64,000 nucleotides of DNA, taken from NCBI GenBank assembly GCA_033964015.1, contig CM066923.1, positions 4,512,978 to 4,576,977 on the forward strand, written 5' to 3'. Shown here piece by piece: positions 58,501 through 64,000 of the stretch (within the stretch, counting starts at the first letter, position 1; the number at the start of each line of letters is the position of its first letter). Both the position numbers and the translations under genes were made by a program. The DNA is from Scolanthus callimorphus (lineage: Eukaryota > Cnidaria > Anthozoa > Actiniaria > Edwardsiidae). A model generated the notes under the pieces. The model was not told the origin of the DNA, made no database searches, and worked only from the letters and a program-made list of their open reading frames with translations.

Positions 58501-59891
58501 AGTCTCAGCCATATTTGAGGGTGATCGTAGCTATGGCCGCCTGGGATGGTCTGTCAGTTGGGCTGATATAAACAGGGATGGCGTGGATGATTTGATGTTT
58601 TCTGCACCATTCAGGACTACTGACATAACGGAGGAAATTCAGGGGTGTAAGTTTGTATTGATCTTTTCATCTTTTTCAGTTCCTGCTCATTCGAATATTT
58701 ATGCTTTCCCTACGTTGGAATCGAATTTTTCACCCATTTTCCTCAGGTCGGCAAATTTCAAAATTGATATTTTTAGAGATTTCTTTAACATTTCTTCGCG
58801 GCCTAATGCCGAGTCATTTCCTATATTCTCCCCTTTCAAAAGATACTAAAATCTTGTCAATTGATTTTATTATATTCGTCTGTAACCTCATTTTTGACCG
58901 CTTGTTTACAAACTTGCTGGAACTTCTATGACAAGTCCTCTTAATATCTTGAGAAGGGAACATCGCAGTCCTCAGTATTCGGGAGTGGATAGTCAGATGC
59001 AAGGTGCACGCTTTACTGCCACTAAAAAAAATGTATCCACGATTTCACCGAGGCATCGGTGCTTTGATTCTTTTTATTTAGCTGAGGAAGGAGAGCTGTA
59101 CATTTACTATGGCGGGAAGAACTTCCCAACAGGAAAAGCAACAAGAGGCTGTAAAGTAGTGGAACCATGTCCAGGGGAGAAAGCATCACTTTCTCTTGCT
59201 ACACAAGAGGTGTGTTTGGCCCAGGGGAGGACCCAGGGCCGACAGAATTGGGGGGAAGGGGGGGGGGGGGGAGTTACTCCCCCACACACACACCCAATAA
59301 TTTTGACCAAATTCTGGTAGTACTATTACACCTTAGTACAATTTTGATGCATTTCCGTCCATCTTGGGCCTCACTAGTGGGCATTAAATTTTAAACTTTT
59401 CCAAATATCTCCCTGCAAAAGGTGCAAAGAAATGTATCCCCTACCACCGCCACTTGTCCCAGCATATTGTTGTTTCCGCCCCTCCTGGGATGATTTTTTT
59501 TTTCAGGCACCAGCTGACTAATAAGTGAAACAAATTAGTTCGCCAAGTTATACGTTCTACAGTTCTGAGTGCCGATGGTACGAAATCCGGGCCGAACGCC
59601 TTCGGCGAGCGGAATTGACCGACACAAAGGACGTGCTGCGCGGGAGACCAGGCTTGGCCAGGCTTCGGAACGGAAGTTTCTTCAAATAACCCCGAGATCT
59701 AGCTAACTACGAACTAACTGATTTTGCTATTTATTATTTTCCAGGATCATGCCCGCTTCGGCTGGTCATTCCTGGCTGTTCCTGGAAGCACTTCGGGGTG
59801 TGGTCGATACCTTGTGGTGTCATCTCCGAGAAGCTCCCAGAATTCCTTTCACGCCGGTAGTGTGCATGTGTACTGTATAAATACAAAATGA
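49527..59891 (+). CDS. GPLD1: GPI-specific phospholipase D (GPLD1-like), one frame break
   Basis: Secreted enzyme that cleaves glycosylphosphatidylinositol anchors. Exons: 49527-49866, 51065-51288, 52078-52277, 53123-53546, 54177-54451, 55317-55701, 56602-56816, 58380-58646, 59082-59209, 59745-59891. It begins with a signal peptide (SLLVLLTILTFSISPSLQC). The zinc-dependent catalytic half follows, with conserved His/Asp motifs: GISTHIAIGHQA, HQDGFIAGNPYPDA, FHQVAEDTHWAPFLNA, FVSHQVADITWHSLG. Exons 5-10 form a beta-propeller of FG-GAP repeats with calcium loops (DMNEDGLDDLAVSAP, DVNDDGHKDLIIGSP, DINRDGVDDLMFSAP). The end HAGSVHVYCINTK is as in the family. Length is about 867 residues against about 840 in human. 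Exon 1 has one T too many at 49760-49764 (340 bp instead of 339); removing it makes every later phase agree. Divergent with DIXDC1. Confidence 0.93.
50053..50993. mobile_element. hAT-like element with a second element nested inside
   Basis: CAGTGCTCGACC at the left and GGTCAAGCACTG at the right. TTGTCCTGGG also pairs near both ends. The 5-bp CCTGG is present on both flanks. A different element is inserted at 50231-50732. In GPLD1 intron 1. Confidence 0.65.
50231..50732. mobile_element. Nested element with GGGGGGCCTAGGGG ends
   Basis: GAGGGGGGCCTAGGGG at the left and CCCCTAGGCCCCCCTC at the right. The interior is built of repeated ACCGCAAAACCGC / ATACCGC motifs close to both ends, which is unusual for a MITE. 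No coding frame of note. Confidence 0.7.
52697..53018. mobile_element. MITE, copy 1 of family also at 63361-63641
   Basis: CTTAAGGGAAGAGGTCAAAA at the left and TTTTGACCTCTCCCCTAAG at the right. The interior has TTTCTCAGAGCATGATCTAG and GACTCCTCTCGCTGCGAGGA, present in both copies. GPLD1 intron 3. Confidence 0.82.
54474..54634. mobile_element. MITE-like inverted repeat
   Basis: TAGCCTCCTCCGCAGGC at the left and GCCTGCAGAGGAGGCTA at the right. It begins 23 bp after the exon 5 donor of GPLD1. Confidence 0.7.
54728..55275. repeat. 70-bp direct repeats flanking a MITE
   Basis: CTTACCCTCCCTCCATCC...CTATTCATCCATCCATGG occurs at 54728-54792 and again at 55208-55271. Between them is an inverted repeat element: CTCGGATATAAAAATGACGG at about 54813 and GTCATTTTTATATCTGAGTA near 55171. 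Its interior has repeated GGTATTTTTTTGGGT motifs. Confidence 0.75.
56061..56150. repeat. Half-copy of the MITE at 61967-62115
   Basis: CTCCTCTGGCGTTCGTC and CGCCAAAGTAGGGGCTGCTAGCAGTCTA match the element at 61967-62115 in inverse orientation. Only one end is clear. Confidence 0.65.
56213..56365. mobile_element. MITE-like inverted repeat
   Basis: CAATTATTGGATAAGGTTTT at the left and AAAACCAAATTCAATAATTG at the right. ATAAACAATGTC / GACATTGTTTAT also pair. Similar CAATTATTGGAT sequence is at 18012. GPLD1 intron 6. Confidence 0.75.
57750..58321. mobile_element. Triple-nested inverted-repeat elements
   Basis: Outer ends: ATAGGCCACTTGCACTAAGT and its inverse near 58300-58320, with GGGTCACGTGACC inside both. 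Middle element 57859-58189: TAGCCTGAATTTCAGTCGTC and GACGATTGAAATTCAGGCTA. Innermost 57993-58127: CTCCGGTGTAATAACC and GGTTATTACACCGGAG. All three are within GPLD1 intron 7. Confidence 0.8.
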
Positions 59892-60540
59892 TTTTACTAA
59901 CAAAATTAGAAGTAGATGTGGTGGAAGGGGGGGTGGGGGGGGGGGTGTGCTGAGAGCCAAAGAGCCCCTCCCTCATAGCAAATCTCCATCGCATAAAATT
60001 TTCACCTTTTTACCCAAACTGTTCCTCGCCTGGACCAGCCTCTTAATAGCAGTCCCCCTTCCTTCCCTGAATTTCAAACTCCGATACCGCTCCCTCCCCC
60101 CCCCCCCCCTACGCTTAGTCCCTCACCCTCACGATAGTTTAATTCTTGATTTACCGAACTCAATAGTCGATTCTTTTTACGACACACACATCGGCCTTTC
60201 TACTGAGTCCTTATTGGTTACATAAACCTATAAAGTATTACCTAATTAGTAATTTAGCAAAAAGGAAATTATAATATATAAAATGGCTAATTTATTTTAA
60301 TATTGTAATTTTTAAATATATTTGTAATATATTTTGATATGCTTCTAAATTATTTATTAATCGATCTAAAACATTTGTAATTTTTTGTAATTTACATTAC
60401 CAGGCCATTCGTAACTAATGCTTTGGGCGTCATATGAATTATCGCCCAGTCGAGAAATACATATTGCCAATGGACGATTCCAGCTCTAATAATGTATGCG
60501 CGCGCAGCATGTCGGTAAATAAGAGACAATAATCATTTTC

Positions 60541-60790
60541 GTACCCAGAGTTCCACGGCTCGTCACCTCGCGGGCGGGGGGGTGCTCTGGTGAGAGCCAT
60601 TTGAGAGCCTTCGCTGATTGGCTGAAACGGTGCGCACGCGTACATAGAACCAGGTTTATCTCTCCCTTTTGCTACTCGTCTTTTCAACCTACGCCGTCAT
60701 TTTCTGATACGCATGCGTCAGCGACTGTCACTGCACCAGAGCCTCCCCCACGGGGCCAGAGGAGCGAGGAGGCTCTCGGGACAAGAATAA
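60541..60790. repeat. GC-rich inverted element related to 7640-7705
   Basis: GTACCCAGAGTTCC and CGTCACCTCGCGGG at the left, GCACCAGAGCCTCCCCC and GAGGCTCTCGGGAC at the right. The same CAGAGCCTC core also appears around 47758 and 47944. Confidence 0.5.
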
Positions 60791-60879
60791 CATTTGGCGA
60801 AAAAAGTGTAAAGTGAGTACGCGCTGCATCCTGGTAGTTGTGCGACATGTCGAGGGCATTCAGGAAGTGTGCGCGTGTT

Positions 60880-61040
60880 CACTGGCGCACGAAAGCGAGG
60901 CTTATTATGTAAACAGGTGGAACGAAGGCGGTATCACTCGAAACGTGGAGCCCTTGTCGATCCGCCGAACGTTCTAGAAGGTTTGCAAGTACAAAATGAC
61001 GGAGTTTGCATAATAAGCCTCGTTTTGATGCTCGCAAAAG
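60880..61040. mobile_element. MITE-like inverted repeat
   Basis: GCGAGGCTTATTATG near 60895 pairs with CATAATAAGCCTCG at about 61009, and GCGCACGAAAGC / GATGCTCGC-type ends flank it. Confidence 0.55.
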
Positions 61041-61966
61041 GCGCGGTGTCCAGTTTCGGATTTGGATCTGGAATGGTCCATTTGGTGGTGACATTTTCTT
61101 TTAATAATTATATTGTAAATATGTTATATGAAATGTTTCAACAAACATTATCAATAATTTACGCAAATATTGAGATATCAATATGTTTAAAATTCTATAC
61201 ATTTGTTTAAAATTCTATACATTTCCGTCAAAGTTCATCGAGGCAGCGATGGTGTAATGAAATGTCAGAGTCGCTGACATGACATTAGGATTTTCGTTTT
61301 TGTCAAACAAAATATTATTGCTCTCCAATTCCTCTTCACCGACCTTTCTGACATCGGTTTTGCTCAGCTTCTTAGATCTTTTCCCCTGGGGATTATTGTG
61401 GTTGACTAGCTAATCTATCTCATAAGCGGATACGCGATCTTTTGAACAGATTTTGGAGATTTTAATCCTTTTTTGCTCGACATTAAATGATTCGTTTGAG
61501 AAGCTATTATATCAAACACTTGACACAGTGTTTTTCATCAAGATTTCCAACTCGTGTTTGATATTTTACTTACTAAATCGTTTCCCGTTACGACCGAGAA
61601 AACAGAATAGGAATGTTTTCAAAATACGCTTTAAATTGCAAATAAAAATCACAGCATTCTCAGTTGCCGAACAAGCTCAGTCTGACCGAAATATTGCGTA
61701 TTATAATGTTGCATCGCTACCCGTGTTTTCAAAACATCGATCGATTTGTTTTTCGCTTTATAGATGTCCCCCATTCGAACCTTGTGAGCCAATCAGAATC
61801 TTGCCCTGTTTTGCCTAATGCTGTCGCCTGGCTTTCCGTCGCGACGTTGTCTGGTTTTAGTTCAGAGAAAAGCCGATTCGACCTCTCATAGGATACTGGA
61901 AGCGAGGACTTTGTAAAAGTGTAAAAATCGGTTGACTGCACTAAACGAAACAGTACAAGAAGCAAA

Positions 61967-62115
61967 TAGACTGCTAGCAGCCCCTACTTTGGCGCGTTTC
62001 CCAGAAAGCGAGCGCGAACCCCGAGCGAGCGCGAACCCCCGACGAACGCCAGAGGAGCGACGATAGCGCGACGATGGCTGGGAAACGCGCCAAATTAGAG
62101 GATGCTAGCAGTCTA
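61967..62115. mobile_element. MITE with TAGACTGCTAGCAG ends
   Basis: TAGACTGCTAGCAG at the left and CTGCTAGCATCC-complement GATGCTAGCAGTCTA at the right. GGCGCGTTTCCCAG / CTGGGAAACGCGCC pair inside. Interior is GC-rich with GCGAGCGCGAACCCC twice. Confidence 0.8.
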
Positions 62116-63360
62116 AAGAAGCAAAGTCAAAAATCAAAACAATTTGATGTTTTTGAAAACGTGGGTTGCGATGCAACGGTTTTAGCTGTAATATTCTACA
62201 AGTCATTATATTTTCTTACATTAACGTTTACTTTATGACAGGCTCTCTTGAAAGCTTCAGTTACTTGTTATTACGCGCGATAAATGCATACCATATGCGC
62301 ACTTGGGGGCGTTTGTGTGGGCTTGACGTGGGGCTGTCCCGTAATGGTCTTTTTCAAATATTTGCCGTTCTGAACTAACGTGTCTGCTTGGTTAAACTCT
62401 GTTACTTTTTTAGCACTCTATGTCAACATTGTCTTTGGAAGAAATGAAAAGGATTCAAACAGTTGATCTTTTGAACTCTTGTGTAATATGATTGTCGTAA
62501 TGCCGCCATAATCTCTAAACGTTTTTCCCTCAAGATCTACCTTAAATACTCAATTTGTTTTAAAGTAAAACGCTTCTTATAAAGCTGCATAAGGCGACTG
62601 TAATTGTGTTTGTAGATCTTGACAGCTCGACTAGGAACAAATCAACTGGGTCGCACTGGCAACTGAGTGATAGAGGGGTGGGCGACTAACGAATACTATG
62701 AATGACAATTCATCAAACCTGCATGGTTTGCGTAGTTCTAGCAAGGTGTCTCTGTCTCTAAAGCTTTTCGACCCTTGACAGATGCATGTGCCTCTTGAAA
62801 AACTGTTATCATAAAAAAGGGGAAGTTATCGTAACACCATTTCATCACGCAGAAATATGTTGAAATATAAACTTCCTATCCAAGAAGAATCATATGGCAT
62901 GCATGACATGAGTTTCAGTTTGGAATGCAATAAAAATGAAGTAATCGATGAAGATTGATGAATCAATCTATGACGGAACTCTAAAATGGCGGTTTATTAC
63001 CCTGATGCTGTAGCAACAAAGTCCCCCCTCCCTACGTACATACACACTCCTCGCCCCCCCCCCCCCTTGTTCATAATTCGTATTTGCCTTCTTTTTCACG
63101 AAACAGTATCGAATAGTAAATTGATTATCAATAATCATTAGCCTGATTTTGACCATTATCAATTATTGATACTGATTGATGATCTATTCAGGGACGGCGA
63201 AACAGTTGGGAGGGGGGGGATTTAGTGAAAGAGAGTGAAAATTGGGGGATTAAAGCCCCCTAATTGATATCAATTGATTATGATTGGTACCAATTATAAG
63301 TTTTTAATCAAGATTACAAGTGCTGAGGAACAATTACCATTAAATTAGAAGTCTGTGATG

Positions 63361-63641
63361 TTAGGGAAGAGGTCAAAAACAAAACACTTGTACTCGACTG
63401 GTACACATTTTTTTCAGGGGAGGTGGTGGGTACCCCCAATACCCCTTTTTCAGACCTCATTTTCTCAGAGCATGATCTAGGGGTACCAGTTTTTATTGCA
63501 CATATGGACTCCTCTCGCTGCGAGGAAAGCGTTGGAGCATTCACCTTTTTAATCTATTTATTTTAAGGAGATACTTGCTCCTAAAATTCAGCTCCACTTG
63601 CCCCCCCCCCCAAATTGGGCTACCAAAAAAGTACGGATGTT
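63361..63641. repeat. MITE copy 2 of the 52697-53018 family, right end lost
   Basis: TTAGGGAAGAGGTCAAAAAC, TTTTTCAGACCTCATTTTCT, GACTCCTCTCGCTGCGAGGA and AAGTACGGATGTTT match copy 1. The final TTGACCTCTCCCCTAAG of copy 1 is replaced by unrelated sequence. Confidence 0.8.
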
Positions 63642-64000
63642 TATAGCCACACCAGTTTTACGGAAAATGGTTCGAGCTGGCTCTCAAGTGGGGCCGGGAT
63701 GCTAGTGATACTTCACCTTTCTTCCCTATGCCTTGGATAAATAAGATTTCGCTCCTGTAGTGAAATTACGAATCGCTAAGCCTCTTTTCTCTGTCGCTCT
63801 CAGCACGCCAGAAGGCCTTTTTTATTTTTAGCTATGTTTTCCCTCTGTAAGGAAGAACAGCTGACACAGGCCATAGGTATTCTAACGAAGCGCAGCATGC
63901 ATGTCCAATAGATTTACAGTGATTCAGTAGATGTAAGCAACGACAGGGCCTTGTAAGTTTTCAGTTAGGACAAAGGGATATTGTTGATTCATTTAATTTC

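Larger units (their letters stand above)
59892..64000. other. Gene-free 3' flank with repeats
   Basis: No exon with family similarity. The GPLD1 3' UTR probably starts here. Repeats at 60541-60790, 60880-61040, 61967-62115 and 63361-63641; poly-G/poly-C tracts near 59925, 60095 and 63052. The remainder is AT-rich single-copy-looking sequence. Confidence 0.6.

Overview
This is eukaryotic, animal genomic DNA: five intron-rich protein genes with GT-AG introns, embedded in dense short inverted-repeat (MITE-like) elements, minisatellites, homopolymer tracts and LINE fragments. The gene set (an SH3-DH-PH RhoGEF, a thrombospondin-1/VPS62 protein, a ZRSR2 splicing factor, DIXDC1 and GPI-specific phospholipase D) and the repeat style suggest a non-bilaterian metazoan, most likely an anthozoan cnidarian (sea anemone or coral). 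That placement is inference; no species-specific marker was seen.

Layout. 979-8161 (+): RhoGEF of the ARHGEF9/ARHGEF4/SPATA13 family, 11 exons, all frames intact. 9514-15207 (-): secreted-type protein with signal peptide, one TSP1 repeat and a VPS62 domain, 3 exons, convergent with the RhoGEF. 15728-33270 (+): ZRSR2-like minor-spliceosome factor, 15 exons, head-to-head with the TSP1/VPS62 gene across about 520 bp. 35865-49254 (-): DIXDC1-like Wnt/Dishevelled adaptor (calponin-homology, coiled coil, DIX), 14 exons, convergent with ZRSR2. 49527-59891 (+): GPLD1-like phospholipase D with FG-GAP repeats, 10 exons, head-to-head with DIXDC1 across 272 bp. 59892-64000 holds no recognisable gene, only repeats.

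Main unusual structure. Intron 1 of the ZRSR2 gene carries a 6.3 kb foldback-type DNA element (15958-22255). It has nearly perfect ~1.5 kb terminal inverted repeats, each with five hairpin motifs spaced about 205-220 bp apart, and is flanked by an identical 9-bp direct repeat. No transposase was found inside. Intron 10 of the same gene holds two decayed tandem copies of exon 10 sequence, abutted by an internally truncated LINE reverse transcriptase.

Quality warning. Four of the five genes are broken by single-base indels, mostly in short homopolymers, where family similarity and exon phase both require one base more or less (12 sites in all). The pattern fits uncorrected long-read assembly error better than five-gene decay, but it should be resolved before any gene here is called a pseudogene. 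None of the genes form an operon; the organisation is two divergent (shared-promoter) pairs and two convergent pairs.
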